Positions 7,168 to 16,425 of a DNA stretch of 64,000 nt are shown one piece after another. A program made the position numbers and the translations under genes. The stretch covers positions 186,001-250,000 of the forward strand of contig DATAJP010000002.1 of NCBI GenBank assembly GCA_036262055.1, read 5' to 3'. Source of the DNA: Ignavibacteria bacterium. GTDB lineage: Bacteria; Bacteroidota; Ignavibacteria; Tepidaquicellales; Tepidaquicellaceae. Within the stretch, counting starts at the first letter, position 1. Each line of letters begins with the position of its first letter. Below the pieces are notes generated by a model. The model searched no databases. It saw nothing but the letters and a program-made list of their open reading frames with translations, and was not told the DNA's origin.

Positions 7168-8604
7168 TTATTTAAATGATTTTTCTTTTTCTTTTATTTT
7201 TTCAATAAGCCAGCGTTTGTCAGGAACAAACCGCTTTTCTTTTTTCAAAAAGTTTTTCAGTTCAATGTAGCTGTCTTCATCGTTTGAGTCATAAATCTTA
7301 ATCAATCTTGTCATGTAAAAATTAAAAATGTTAATGTTATCAATTAAATCTTTATTAATCTGTTTGTTGCGTGATTTATAATGCTTGAGATTATCAAGAA
7401 TATATTCAAGCGACTTTATATCATTTTGCTCGAAGAATGATTTACCAAATATGAAGTTTATATTTACATAATAAATCGGGCTTGAAGATTTTACCTTTGA
7501 AGCAAAAGAAATTGCTTTTTCAAAATCATTCTTGCGGAAATGCAGACGCGCAAGGGCAAGATTCACCAAATCCTTTCTTATTTCTTTGTCAAGATAACTG
7601 CCGTATTTATAAATGAAATTTTCAAGCCAGTCATATTTTTCAAGATGAAGCCCGACAAGAACAATGCAGTTAAAATCAGCAGCAAAAATTTTATTGTACA
7701 TTATTAAGCTTTCGGCTTTCATCATTGAATTATAAATACTGAACAATGGGGCTATGACTGATAAGTCACCCTTATTATAAAATTCCCAATAAAAAGCAGC
7801 GGCGAAGGTATAATAAAAATTTAATTTTTCTTTGTTGAATTTCCGGGCATTTTTCCTGATGTAATTAATCAATTCCTTAACGTATGCAAATTCGTCCGAA
7901 TGCTTATACATTAAGGTTCTGAGATAAATTACATATAAGTCAGGATGTTTACGTTTTATTTCAGTTTCATTCTGCTTAACAAAACCCATAATGCTGTCAT
8001 AATATGAATAATCAAAATCAAGTTTCTTCTTCATTGCTGTTTCGATATTCAAAACTTCATTATATATGTGAAGCTTCATAAATGCAAACAAGAAGTCAAC
8101 GTCCTTTGATTTATCTTTTATGATTTTAGGTATACCGGGTTTATACGAATCAAAGTTTGCATAATAAACATCATTTTCAATTTTATATTTGTAATAATAA
8201 TAATCGTTATCGCGGTTAAAATTATTATCAAAGTCTGTAAGGATTTTTTTGGCAGTAAAATTGAAAAGTTTCTGGTCGCCCGCTTCCTTCAGCGAAGTGG
8301 AAAGATACGAATTATAAGCTGATTTATACTTTTCAAAGCTTTTATATGCAAGATATTTTTCAAAAATTCTGTTAAAGTCGGAAATAAGTTTCCGTGCGTT
8401 CTGGTCGTCATATTTTTTCCCGGAATTAATCGCTTTGAAAATATTTTCGCGGGATATTTTCTCTTCTGTTATCCCGGGATATAAACTCTTTAAATAAAAA
8501 AATAGTTTTGTGACGCGTTCGCTTGTATTAAAGAAGGGAGATTTGATGAACTTTTCAAATTCTAAAAGTTCTTTATAAGTAAATTTGTTTAGCAGTAGCA
8601 GCAT
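7168..8604 (-). CDS. Large helical hypothetical protein
   Basis: I do not recognise a named domain. The protein has 478 residues, is rich in Lys, Phe, Tyr and Asn and looks all-helical. It has no signal peptide or membrane segment. It opens with LLNKFTYKELLEFEKFIKSPFFN, a start I associate with a large paralogous family in Ignavibacteria-like genomes. The helical pairs (for example KYDWLENFIYKY and FRKNDFEKAISFASK) are reminiscent of TPR-type repeats. It starts 21 bp downstream of the DUF389 gene and is probably in its transcript. Function unknown. Confidence 0.7.
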   Translation of the reverse strand: MLLLLNKFTYKELLEFEKFIKSPFFNTSERVTKLFFYLKSLYPGITEEKISRENIFKAINSGKKYDDQNARKLISDFNRIFEKYLAYKSFEKYKSAYNSYLSTSLKEAGDQKLFNFTAKKILTDFDNNFNRDNDYYYYKYKIENDVYYANFDSYKPGIPKIIKDKSKDVDFLFAFMKLHIYNEVLNIETAMKKKLDFDYSYYDSIMGFVKQNETEIKRKHPDLYVIYLRTLMYKHSDEFAYVKELINYIRKNARKFNKEKLNFYYTFAAAFYWEFYNKGDLSVIAPLFSIYNSMMKAESLIMYNKIFAADFNCIVLVGLHLEKYDWLENFIYKYGSYLDKEIRKDLVNLALARLHFRKNDFEKAISFASKVKSSSPIYYVNINFIFGKSFFEQNDIKSLEYILDNLKHYKSRNKQINKDLIDNINIFNFYMTRLIKIYDSNDEDSYIELKNFLKKEKRFVPDKRWLIEKIKEKEKSFK

Positions 8605-8625
8605 TATCTCGGCGGATTTAGAATT

Positions 8626-9957
8626 TTAATTTTCAATGACAATAAGAGAATCTGAATTCAGTTTATTCTTGATAAACGCTGTGATTCTTTCCTTTATGGT
8701 ATTCTTATTTGCAATATTCACACTTGAATTGAATTTTACAAACAATGTTTTAAGCGTATCGGTCTTTAAGGAATCTTTATTATTTACGTTTACTGTATCG
8801 TCTTGAACTTTATATTGTTCGCCTATGCTGAATTCTTCTATCTCGGGAAACACCAGTTTTATTTCATTATAAATTTCTCTAAGCAGGTTATTTTCGATAA
8901 CGGGTTCGGAGGATTTTGCATTAAGCTCAATGGTCTTTAACATTTCGCGTGTTATGTCTTCGCTTACCTGTTTAATTTCATCTTTTGAAACGTTAATAGG
9001 AACAAGGTTTATCTTAAAATTATCCAGTCCTGAATTAATTAATATTTCATTATATTTTTTTTTATCAACATCGTTAATTCTTCTTCCAGCATAAAAAATA
9101 TTTATGGAATTTACCGAATCAGTTTCACGGATATTCCATTTAATTATTTCCCTTTCAGGAGTAATCATCGAAACTATTATATTGTCATTGATAATATGAT
9201 TTATCTGAGATTTTTGATACACCGTATATAAAAAATAAATACTTGGGAATAATGCTATAATCAACACAATAGCCATATATACCTTCACTTTTTTTTCATA
9301 TGCTTTATTCATGTAGGATTTTAACGGAAATCTTAATAGCTTAACAATTAAATATGTGGAAATACTTATGAAAACTGCATTTATAAAGAAAAGATAAAAT
9401 GCTCCGCCATAAATATTAAATGAACCAAGAGACAGTCCATATCCTGTTGAACAAAGGGGAGGCATCAATGCCGTTGCGATTGCCACACCAGGTATAGCGC
9501 TAGTCTTTTTAATTCTTGAGATTGAAATTATGCCTGCAACACCGCCAAAAAATGCCACGAGAACATCAAGTAAGGTAGGGCTTGTCCGGGCAAGAAGTTC
9601 AGACGTAGCATCACCCAATGGTGTGAATTTAAAATAAATAAAACTTGAAATTAAAGTAATTATGACCGCAAAGGAAAGACTTTTTATGGAACGTGAGAAA
9701 ACATTTGAATCATTAATTCCGATCGATAGACCTATCCCCAGAATCGGAAACATTAAAGGAGATATTAACATACCCCCAATAATAACCGCCGCAGAGTTTG
9801 TGTCGAGACCAATGCAGGTGAGGATTGCGGAGCAAAACAGAAGCCAGATATTGACGCCTTTTAAGTCAACACTACCGGTAATTTCCGTAATTGTCGTTTC
9901 TTCATCGGAACCTCTTTTAATGTTAAAAATATATTTTAAGTATCTCGATAAAGTCAT
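8626..9957 (-). CDS. DUF389 family membrane protein
   Basis: The N-terminal half (about residues 35-250) holds six or so transmembrane helices with the DUF389 core, including LDTNSAAVIIGGMLISPLM and ATALMPPLCSTGYGL. The C-terminal roughly 190 residues are soluble and contain two related alpha/beta segments that may be a sensor or periplasmic domain. The family is widespread and has no settled function. It sits directly downstream of nhaA (13 bp gap) on the same strand, so a link to ion or stress physiology is possible but only inferred. Confidence 0.85.
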   Translation of the reverse strand: MTLSRYLKYIFNIKRGSDEETTITEITGSVDLKGVNIWLLFCSAILTCIGLDTNSAAVIIGGMLISPLMFPILGIGLSIGINDSNVFSRSIKSLSFAVIITLISSFIYFKFTPLGDATSELLARTSPTLLDVLVAFFGGVAGIISISRIKKTSAIPGVAIATALMPPLCSTGYGLSLGSFNIYGGAFYLFFINAVFISISTYLIVKLLRFPLKSYMNKAYEKKVKVYMAIVLIIALFPSIYFLYTVYQKSQINHIINDNIIVSMITPEREIIKWNIRETDSVNSINIFYAGRRINDVDKKKYNEILINSGLDNFKINLVPINVSKDEIKQVSEDITREMLKTIELNAKSSEPVIENNLLREIYNEIKLVFPEIEEFSIGEQYKVQDDTVNVNNKDSLKTDTLKTLFVKFNSSVNIANKNTIKERITAFIKNKLNSDSLIVIEN

Positions 9958-9970
9958 TTAATGTTTTTTA

Positions 9971-11146
9971 CTAATCGGACGGTATATTTCTACCGTTCTT
10001 TTTTAAAATAATAAAACCTATTATACCGGACAATAAGGAAGCAATTAATATTGAAAATTTAGCTCTTTCAATAATACTAAAATCAGTGAAAGCAAGGGTA
10101 GTAATAAAAATTGACATCGTGAATCCTATACCTGCGAGAAAACCAACTCCTATAATCTGTGACCATTTTGCACCGTCAGGAAACTGCGCAATTTTTGTTT
10201 TGATTAACAGCCATGTTGAAATTAAAACACCTATCGGCTTTCCGAAAAACAATCCGAACATAATTCCAAATGAATAATTGGATAATAAACTTGTTATAAA
10301 ACTGCTGTCAAGAACAATGCTGGTATTTGCAAGAGCAAATAACGGCATGATTAAAAAATTCACCGGCTTGTGCAATGCGTGTTCAAGACGGTGCAAAGGT
10401 GACACATCTGTATTTTTAAAAATCGGAATCATAAGCGCAAGCAAAACACCTGCAATTGTTGCATGAATACCTGATAAGAAAATAAAATACCATAAAAATA
10501 TTCCCGGAATGAAATACAAGAAAATATTCTTAACCTTAAGCTTGTTCATTGCAAATAAAGCCACGATACATATTCCCGCATAAAGTAAGTTTACCAATGC
10601 AAGATTAGATGTATAAAAAATTGCAATCACAATGATTGCACCTAAGTCATCAACAACTGCTAGAGCAACAAGAAAAACCTTAAGCGAATATGGCACAGCT
10701 TTTCCGGCAATTGAAATTATTCCAAGCGCAAAAGCAATATCGGTTGCCATTGGAATTCCCCATCCTGAAATTGTATCAGTGCCGGCATTAAACATCACGA
10801 ATATCAAAGCAGGGAAAATCATTCCCCCAAGCGCAACACCGATTGGCAGAACTCCTTTTTTGAAGGAAGAAAGTTCACCGCAGACAAACTCGCGTTTTAT
10901 TTCAAGCCCGACAAGCAGAAAAAATATTGACATCAGTAAATCATTTATCCACAACAAAACGGGCTCGCGCAAATGTAATGATTCAATGCCGAATGTAAAA
11001 TTAAATATGCTTAAATAAGCTGAAGATAAAGGTGAATTTGCAAGTAATAATGAAATTGCAGTGCAGATAATTAGAAGAACTCCGGAGCTTTTTTCCGATT
11101 CTAAAAATTCATTAAAGTAATCTACTGGAGTCTGTTTTTTAACCAT
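9971..11146 (-). CDS. nhaA: Na+/H+ antiporter NhaA
   Basis: NhaA exchanges cytoplasmic Na+ for protons across the inner membrane, giving pH and salt homeostasis. The 391 residues give about 12 membrane helices. The signature ALAVVDDLGAIIVIAIFY contains the paired Asp residues of the ion site. Other marks are the LLVGLEIKREF segment and the PMATDIAFALGI loop with the helix-IV motif. The ATG overlaps the end of glmM by 8 bp, so translation of the two is probably coupled. Confidence 0.95.
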   Translation of the reverse strand: MVKKQTPVDYFNEFLESEKSSGVLLIICTAISLLLANSPLSSAYLSIFNFTFGIESLHLREPVLLWINDLLMSIFFLLVGLEIKREFVCGELSSFKKGVLPIGVALGGMIFPALIFVMFNAGTDTISGWGIPMATDIAFALGIISIAGKAVPYSLKVFLVALAVVDDLGAIIVIAIFYTSNLALVNLLYAGICIVALFAMNKLKVKNIFLYFIPGIFLWYFIFLSGIHATIAGVLLALMIPIFKNTDVSPLHRLEHALHKPVNFLIMPLFALANTSIVLDSSFITSLLSNYSFGIMFGLFFGKPIGVLISTWLLIKTKIAQFPDGAKWSQIIGVGFLAGIGFTMSIFITTLAFTDFSIIERAKFSILIASLLSGIIGFIILKKNGRNIPSD

Positions 11147-12542
11147 TAATTAAACTTTTAATATAACTTACAAATGCACTCTGGACTGTTTCTGCAGATT
11201 CTTTGTCTTTAGCTTCAGTAATAATTCTTATGATGGGCTCAGTGTTGGATTTGCGAAGATGAATCCAGTAATCCTCGAAATCAAGCTTTACACCATCAAG
11301 AGTATTTACGATGCATCCGTTTTCAGCATAATCACCCGCAACAATATTAAGTACTGTATCCGGGTCAGAAACGTTTTCTATTTTAGCTTTTGAAATAAAA
11401 TATTGCGGAAGCTGATTTTTGTAATCGCTCAGCTTTCCTTTCTTCTTTCCCTGTTTTTCAGAAAAATCTGCAAGCTCATTCAAAAACAATGCCAAGCCGA
11501 CAATTGCATCTCTTCCATAATGAAGTTCAGGATAAATTACTCCGCCGCTTCCTTCACCACCAATGACAGAGTTATTCTTCATCATTTCCTTGACAACGTT
11601 TATTTCCCCGACTGCGCTTCTGAAAACTTTTCCGTCAAACGGCTTAGCAACATCATCAACAGCTCTTGTTGTTGATAAATTAACTACAGCGGTCTTATCT
11701 TTATTTTTAGTTTTTCTTAAGACAAAGTTAACAACAGATGTAATCGTGTTTTCTTCGATGAACGGCTCTCCTTCATCTGTGATCAGTACCATTCTGTCGC
11801 TGTCCGGGTCAATGGCAACTCCGAAATCCGCCTTGTGTTTCTTAACAGCTTTGCTTAGCTGCGTAAGATTTTCAGGAAGCGGTTCGGGAGTGTGAGGGAA
11901 GACTCCGCTTCCGTCACAAAATAATTCTATAACTTTACATCCGAGCTTTTCAAGTAAATCGGGAACGATTTTAGAACCGGCAGAATTAACCGTATCTACA
12001 ACAACTTTAAATTTTCTTTTGCGGATTTTTGCTTTGTCCAGAATTTTCAGTTTTAAAACTTTGGCAACATGTTTTTTTAACCATGAAAAATCATTTACCT
12101 CAGAGCCGATGTTATCAATATCGGCATATTGAAACTTTCCGCTTTCGGCAATGTCGATAAACTCTTTCACCTGAAGTTCATCAAGAAACGTTCCGTTTGA
12201 ATTTAAAAATTTCAGACCATTCCATATCTGAGGATTATGAGAAGCGGTAATCGAAATTCCGCCTGCAGCTTTAAGGTCTTCGGTTGCAATCTGAACAGTC
12301 GGGGTCGGAACAACACCAATGAACGTCACATTAAATCCTGCAATTTTAAGAATGTTTATTACCATATCGGCAATAATCTCGCCATGCAGGCGTCCGTCTC
12401 TTCCGACAATTATGCTTTTACTTTTAGAATTTAACCTGCAATATTCTGCAAACGCAGAAACATATTTAGCAATGTTCTGCGGAGTCAATGAATCACCGAC
12501 TATTCCACGCACTCCTGAAACTGAAACTATTATGTCAGACAT
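11139..12542 (-). CDS. glmM: Phosphoglucosamine mutase / phosphohexomutase
   Basis: This alpha-D-phosphohexomutase (467 residues) has the active-site phosphoserine in TASHNP near residue 100, the Mg-binding DPDSDRM, the sugar-binding GEGSGGVI and the phosphate-binding RKSNTEPIIRI. I name it GlmM because it is preceded, with a one-base stop/start overlap, by a GlmU-type uridylyltransferase. That makes a glucosamine-6-P to UDP-sugar unit for peptidoglycan and LPS. The sugar-binding loop (GEGSGG) would also suit a phosphomannomutase, so the substrate is not certain. Confidence 0.85.
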   Translation of the reverse strand: MSDIIVSVSGVRGIVGDSLTPQNIAKYVSAFAEYCRLNSKSKSIIVGRDGRLHGEIIADMVINILKIAGFNVTFIGVVPTPTVQIATEDLKAAGGISITASHNPQIWNGLKFLNSNGTFLDELQVKEFIDIAESGKFQYADIDNIGSEVNDFSWLKKHVAKVLKLKILDKAKIRKRKFKVVVDTVNSAGSKIVPDLLEKLGCKVIELFCDGSGVFPHTPEPLPENLTQLSKAVKKHKADFGVAIDPDSDRMVLITDEGEPFIEENTITSVVNFVLRKTKNKDKTAVVNLSTTRAVDDVAKPFDGKVFRSAVGEINVVKEMMKNNSVIGGEGSGGVIYPELHYGRDAIVGLALFLNELADFSEKQGKKKGKLSDYKNQLPQYFISKAKIENVSDPDTVLNIVAGDYAENGCIVNTLDGVKLDFEDYWIHLRKSNTEPIIRIITEAKDKESAETVQSAFVSYIKSLING

Positions 12543-13303
12543 TATTTAGCTCCCGTCAAATATAAATTTTCCAAATCCTGCAATTGTTCTATAGTATTTA
12601 TTCCGGTAATCTCGTGATTTTTATCTACGGGAATTGCGCCTATATTATAATCCATATCACGGAAATATTTGAAAATGTCCGTGAGATAATATTCACCCTG
12701 CGAATTATCCGTCTTCAAAGTTTTTAATGCTTCAAATAATTTTTTGTTATCGACAATATAAATTCCGGAGTTGATTTCTTTTATTTTTAACTGCTCATCA
12801 TTCGAATCCTTATGTTCAATGATGTCAATGAAATTTCCCTCATTGTCGCGTATAATTCTACCGTAACCTGAAGGGTCATCGAATATTGCTGATAAAAGCG
12901 ACGCATCAAAATTATTTGCCTGATGGAATTTCAGAAATTTATCAACAGTCTCAAATGAAAGCAAAGGAACGTCGCCCGATAGAATCAAAACATCACCATC
13001 AAAGTCCTCCATGTGCAGATTTGTCTGCATTACAGCATGTCCTGTTCCCAGCTGTTCATCCTGATGAGCATATTTTAATTTACTTGAATGAGCATCAAAC
13101 TTTGTATTTAAAAAAGTTATGACTGCATTTTTTTGGTGACCAACGATGGGAATAATTAAATCAGAATTTATTTTTAGTGCAAGGTTGATAACGTATTCAA
13201 TCATCGGTTTCCCGCCAAGCTCAAACATAACTTTTGACTTATCGGGGTTCTTCATACGTTTACCTTTACCGGCAGCAAGTATAACGGTAGCTAATTTTTT
13301 CAT
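12542..13303 (-). CDS. GlmU-type uridylyltransferase domain, no acetyltransferase half
   Basis: This nucleotidyltransferase resembles the N-terminal half of GlmU, which makes UDP-GlcNAc from GlcNAc-1-P and UTP. Visible motifs are VILAAGKGKRMKN at the N-terminus, the QLGTGHAV motif, SGDVPLL with the metal-binding Asp, and EINSGIYI. At 253 residues it stops where bifunctional GlmU (about 450) would enter its left-handed beta-helix acetyltransferase domain. The stop is followed at once by glmM, not by remnants of that domain. It therefore works as a single-function enzyme, or the acetylation is done elsewhere. Confidence 0.85.
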   Translation of the reverse strand: MKKLATVILAAGKGKRMKNPDKSKVMFELGGKPMIEYVINLALKINSDLIIPIVGHQKNAVITFLNTKFDAHSSKLKYAHQDEQLGTGHAVMQTNLHMEDFDGDVLILSGDVPLLSFETVDKFLKFHQANNFDASLLSAIFDDPSGYGRIIRDNEGNFIDIIEHKDSNDEQLKIKEINSGIYIVDNKKLFEALKTLKTDNSQGEYYLTDIFKYFRDMDYNIGAIPVDKNHEITGINTIEQLQDLENLYLTGAK

Positions 13304-13328
13304 TTAGTATGTTAAGCGTTTAAAAAAG

Positions 13329-13382
13329 AATCCGCTTGACTGAAGTCATTCCGGTGAAAACGGGAATCCCAGCACAAGCGGA
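13329..13382. repeat. Family A repeat nested in a longer inverted repeat
   Basis: The core GTCATTCC-GGTGAAAAC-GGGAATCCC is flanked by AATCCGCTTG on one side and CAAGCGGAAT on the other, so two nested palindromes fill the panD to glmU gap. Confidence 0.7.
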
Positions 13383-13402
13383 ATAAAAGAGGACTACTTC
13401 AA

Positions 13403-13783
13403 TTATACATCTATAAGCTCAAGGGAGCTTTTTTCTTTTATGATTTTGTTATTTTTATCCACATGAATAGCTTTCGGTTCAAAACCTACAAGCTCATGTT
13501 CATCGAATAATCCATAATTAATAATAATTATCTGGTCACCGACCTGACCCTTGCGGGCAGCAGGACCGTTCAGGCAGACTATACCTGAATTTCTCTCACC
13601 TTCAATTAAATATGTTTCAAATCTTTCACCGTTATTTACATTAACAATTTGAACCTGCTCATATGGAAGCATACCCGCCGCATCCATCAATGCAGAATCA
13701 AGCGTAAGTGAGCCCTCATAATGAAGCTCCGCTTGTGTTATGGTTGCTCTATGAACCTTTGATTTAAACATTATGCGTTTCAT
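13403..13783 (-). CDS. panD: Aspartate 1-decarboxylase proenzyme
   Basis: PanD decarboxylates aspartate to beta-alanine for pantothenate and CoA. It is made as a proenzyme that cleaves itself to form a pyruvoyl cofactor. The cleavage site is the Gly-Ser in HYEGSLTLD, around residues 24-25. The 126-residue length, the opening MKRIMFKSKVHRATIT and the GPAARKGQVGD segment are typical. AAAGGA lies upstream of the ATG as a ribosome binding site. panC is the next gene upstream on the same strand, separated by a repeat, so the two arms of pantothenate synthesis meet here. Confidence 0.96.
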   Translation of the reverse strand: MKRIMFKSKVHRATITQAELHYEGSLTLDSALMDAAGMLPYEQVQIVNVNNGERFETYLIEGERNSGIVCLNGPAARKGQVGDQIIIINYGLFDEHELVGFEPKAIHVDKNNKIIKEKSSLELIDV

Positions 13784-13798
13784 TTTTCAATCCTTTTT

Positions 13799-13873
13799 GT
13801 CATCCTGAACGAGGTGAAGGATTCCTTGAGTAAAAATTCGGGGATTCTTCGTCGCAAGCTCCTCAGAATGACA
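13799..13873. repeat. Dispersed repeat, family B
   Basis: GTCATCCTGAACGAGGTGAAGGATTCC, then GGGGATTCTTCGTCGCAAGCTCCTCAGAATGACAC, form an imperfect long inverted repeat. Related copies occur at 14776-14856, 16911-16989, 42688-42779 and, as a half unit, 41798-41826. Confidence 0.8.
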
Positions 13874-13894
13874 CTTTATAAAACTTATATTTTT

Positions 13895-14761
13895 TTAATT
13901 CTTTGAAAAAACAATATTATCAATAAGCCGTGTTTTTCCCATTTTTACGGCAAGTGAAATCAATACTTCACCCTTATAACCATTTATATCCTTAATTTCG
14001 TTCAAAAGTTCATTGTCAGTTATTGCAATATACTGTACTTTTGCATCTTTTACGGTTTCATCAATTACATCTCTCATTAATTCTTTTATTTCTTCAGTTG
14101 TTAAGTCTTCGCTTCTTTTAAGCACCCAATCTTTTCCTTTTTCAAGCGCGGCGTATAAAATCGCAGCATCATTTCTTTCTGCATCGGTCAGGTAAGTATT
14201 TCGCGAGCTTTTTGCAAGACCGTTTTCTTCGCGTATTGTGGGGCAGGTAATTATTTCGACATCAAGATTCAAATCATTTGTCATGCGTTTCAGAACTACA
14301 ACCTGCTGTGCATCTTTTTGTCCGAAGTATGCTTTATGAGGTTTAACAACGTTGAAAAGCTTCAGAACAATTGTAGCAACTCCGATAAAATGTCCCGGAC
14401 GAATTTCTCCTTCGAGTCTGTTTGTAATTGTTGAAATCATTATGTTAGTCATATGATTTCTTTTATACATCTGAAGATTATCGGGATAAAAAATATAGTC
14501 CGCTCCCGCGTTCTTACACATTTCATAATCCTTATCGAAATCTCGCGGATAAGTTTCAAAATCTTCTCCCTGCAAAAACTGTGTCGGGTTGACATAAATG
14601 CTCACAACAACAATGTCACATTCTTCTTTTGCTTTCAGAATCAAAGAAGTATGTCCTTCGTGAAGATAACCCATTGTGGGAACGAAACCGATTTTCTTGT
14701 AAGTCAAACGGTTGAACTCCGAAATTTCCTGCATTGCCCTGACTTCTTTGACTACTTTCAT
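13895..14761 (-). CDS. panC: Pantoate--beta-alanine ligase
   Basis: PanC joins pantoate and beta-alanine with ATP to make pantothenate. It has the HIGH-type nucleotide motif in PTMGYLHEGHTSL, the pantoate-binding IYVNPTQF, the VATIVLKLFNVVKP segment with YFGQKDAQQ, and the KMSKS-like SSRNTYL. Its 288 residues are normal. It lies upstream of panD, which makes its beta-alanine substrate. panB is not in the window. Confidence 0.95.
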   Translation of the reverse strand: MKVVKEVRAMQEISEFNRLTYKKIGFVPTMGYLHEGHTSLILKAKEECDIVVVSIYVNPTQFLQGEDFETYPRDFDKDYEMCKNAGADYIFYPDNLQMYKRNHMTNIMISTITNRLEGEIRPGHFIGVATIVLKLFNVVKPHKAYFGQKDAQQVVVLKRMTNDLNLDVEIITCPTIREENGLAKSSRNTYLTDAERNDAAILYAALEKGKDWVLKRSEDLTTEEIKELMRDVIDETVKDAKVQYIAITDNELLNEIKDINGYKGEVLISLAVKMGKTRLIDNIVFSKN

Positions 14762-14775
14762 ATTTTTTTAAGTTT

Positions 14776-14856
14776 GTCATTCTGAGCGTAGCGAAGAATC
14801 CCCTGAGATAAAACGAATGGGATTCTTCACCCGATGAATCGGGTTCAGAATGACAC
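14776..14856. repeat. Dispersed repeat, family B
   Basis: GTCATTCTGAGCGTAGCGAAGAATCCCC..GGGATTCTTC..GGGTTCAGAATGACAC is a second full unit of the inverted repeat seen at 13799-13873. It fills the gap between accD and panC. Open reading frames over it only translate the repeat. Confidence 0.8.
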
Positions 14857-14863
14857 AAGTGTT

Positions 14864-15703
14864 TTAATTCTTTATCAAATTCAAAATCTGCGAAAGCTTT
14901 GCTTTCATGTCTTTTCTTTCGACAATCAAATCAATAAATCCATGGTCGAGCAAAAACTCTGACTTCTGAAATCCCTTTGGCAAATCTTTTCCTGTTGCCT
15001 GCTTAACGACACGAGGACCTGCAAATGCAATCAAAGCATCTGGTTCTGCAATATTAAAATCACCCAGCATAGAAAATGAAGCGCTTGCTCCGCCCGTTGT
15101 CGGGTTAGTCAAAATCGATATATAAGGTACTTTTTCCTCATCAAGCTTTGCAAGCTTGGAGCTTGTTTTCGCAAGCTGCATAAGGGAAAGGACGCCTTCC
15201 ATCATTCTTGCGCCGCCGCTAGATGAAATTATAATTAACGGATTTTTTGTTTTTATGGACTTATCTATTGCTCGTGAAATTTTTTCGCCGACAACGCTTC
15301 CCATACTGCCTCCGATGAAATCAAAATCCATGCATCCGAAAACAATGTCGTGTCCTTCAAGCTTTCCCGTGCCTGTTTTTATCGCATCATATAAATCAGT
15401 CTTGTTGAAAGTTTCATCAAGACGTTTTTTGTATGGCTTTGTATCCGTGAAGTTCAATGGGTCAATGGATTTCATTTTTTTATCCATCTCCTTAAACGTT
15501 CCTTCATCGATAAGAATTTTTATGTATTCATCGCTTCCGATTCTGAAATGAAGTCCGCATTTAGGGCAGGTATAAAAATTCGATTCCCATTGTTTGCGGT
15601 GAATAAGCTCTCCGCATCCGTCGCATTTTATCCATTGGCCGTCGGGAACGCCTTTCTTTTCATCGGTTGTTATGTTTTCCTGTTTTCTCTTAAACCAAGC
15701 CAA
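14864..15703 (-). CDS. accD: Acetyl-CoA carboxylase carboxyltransferase beta subunit
   Basis: AccD, with AccA, transfers the carboxyl group from biotin to acetyl-CoA, the first step of fatty acid synthesis. The N-terminal zinc ribbon has two Cys pairs, KCDGCGELI and YTCPKCGLHF. The carboxyltransferase core has SSSGGARMMEG and TNPTTGGASASF. The 279-residue length is usual. accA is not in the window. Family B and other repeats flank it on both sides. Confidence 0.95.
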   Translation of the reverse strand: MAWFKRKQENITTDEKKGVPDGQWIKCDGCGELIHRKQWESNFYTCPKCGLHFRIGSDEYIKILIDEGTFKEMDKKMKSIDPLNFTDTKPYKKRLDETFNKTDLYDAIKTGTGKLEGHDIVFGCMDFDFIGGSMGSVVGEKISRAIDKSIKTKNPLIIISSSGGARMMEGVLSLMQLAKTSSKLAKLDEEKVPYISILTNPTTGGASASFSMLGDFNIAEPDALIAFAGPRVVKQATGKDLPKGFQKSEFLLDHGFIDLIVERKDMKAKLSQILNLIKN

Positions 15704-15735
15704 ATTATTTTTCTCTCTCTTCTGTTTATTTTCTC

Positions 15736-15790
15736 ATTGTAACCGACCCCTTCAGGGTTCGTTCACGAAAGCTGAAGCTTTCGGCTACAG
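15736..15790. repeat. Short intergenic inverted repeats
   Basis: GAACCCTGAAGGGGT-type and CGAAAGCTGAAGCTTTCGGCTAC hairpins lie together between tsaB and accD. The second is a near-perfect stem (GAAAGCT/AGCTTTC). I saw no other full copy in the window, so membership of a repeat family is a guess from its form. Confidence 0.5.
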
Positions 15791-15798
15791 CAATTGAA

Positions 15799-16425
15799 TT
15801 ACTTTTCTGTTTTTGCTTTTAGAGGAATAAATTCTTTCATATAAAACGGTTCTGCCGTTTCATAATTCTCAAATTTATTTTCATCGATTGCTTTTAAACT
15901 CAACTGCAATAACGATTCAATTGAACTAATATTTGAAGAACTAAAATCTTCCTCTGAAAAAATCTTTAAATTCAACTTCTTAATGTCATCAAGCAATCCT
16001 ATCTTATAATCATCTGTTCGTTTCAACTCTCCACCGGATTTGTTATAAACCGTATAATAATATTCGTTTAGTTTCGTGTTTGCGGAAATTATCGCAATAA
16101 AATCTTTATCCGATTCCCCCTTATTTGCGAGAACATCGAGCGATGAAACAAGCACAAGTTTTGCTCCGGTTGAGAAACAAATGCCCTTCGCTATTGCAAG
16201 CCCGATACGCAATCCCGTGAAAGAACCCGGTCCGTTTGAGACCGAAACACATTCGACATTCTTTAAAAATAACCCTTTTTTATCTAATTCAATAGCTAAA
16301 TTGTAAATTAACGAATCTGCATTATTATCTCTATCCAGTTTTTTGTTGATTACCAAGCGGGAATCGACATAATAACCGAATTCAACGTGTTTTCCTGAAC
16401 AATCTATTAAAAGAAGGTTATTCAT
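15799..16425 (-). CDS. tsaB: tRNA t6A37 synthesis protein TsaB
   Basis: TsaB is the partner of TsaD and TsaE in making N6-threonylcarbamoyladenosine at position 37 of ANN-decoding tRNAs. The fold is ASKHA-like. Visible motifs are LLIDCSG at the N-terminus and SVSNGPGSFTGLRIGLAIAKG near residues 60-80. At 208 residues it has the usual size. Its start overlaps the end of tsaE by 8 bp, showing a translationally coupled pair. tsaD is not in the window. Confidence 0.92.
   Translation of the reverse strand: MNNLLLIDCSGKHVEFGYYVDSRLVINKKLDRDNNADSLIYNLAIELDKKGLFLKNVECVSVSNGPGSFTGLRIGLAIAKGICFSTGAKLVLVSSLDVLANKGESDKDFIAIISANTKLNEYYYTVYNKSGGELKRTDDYKIGLLDDIKKLNLKIFSEEDFSSSNISSIESLLQLSLKAIDENKFENYETAEPFYMKEFIPLKAKTEK

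Noticed and set aside
14616-14858. Open frame whose product contains GFFATLRMT
   Set aside because: It translates the family B repeat and panC antisense only. The same peptide does appear in a real gene at 41798, where it is followed by a proper signal core.
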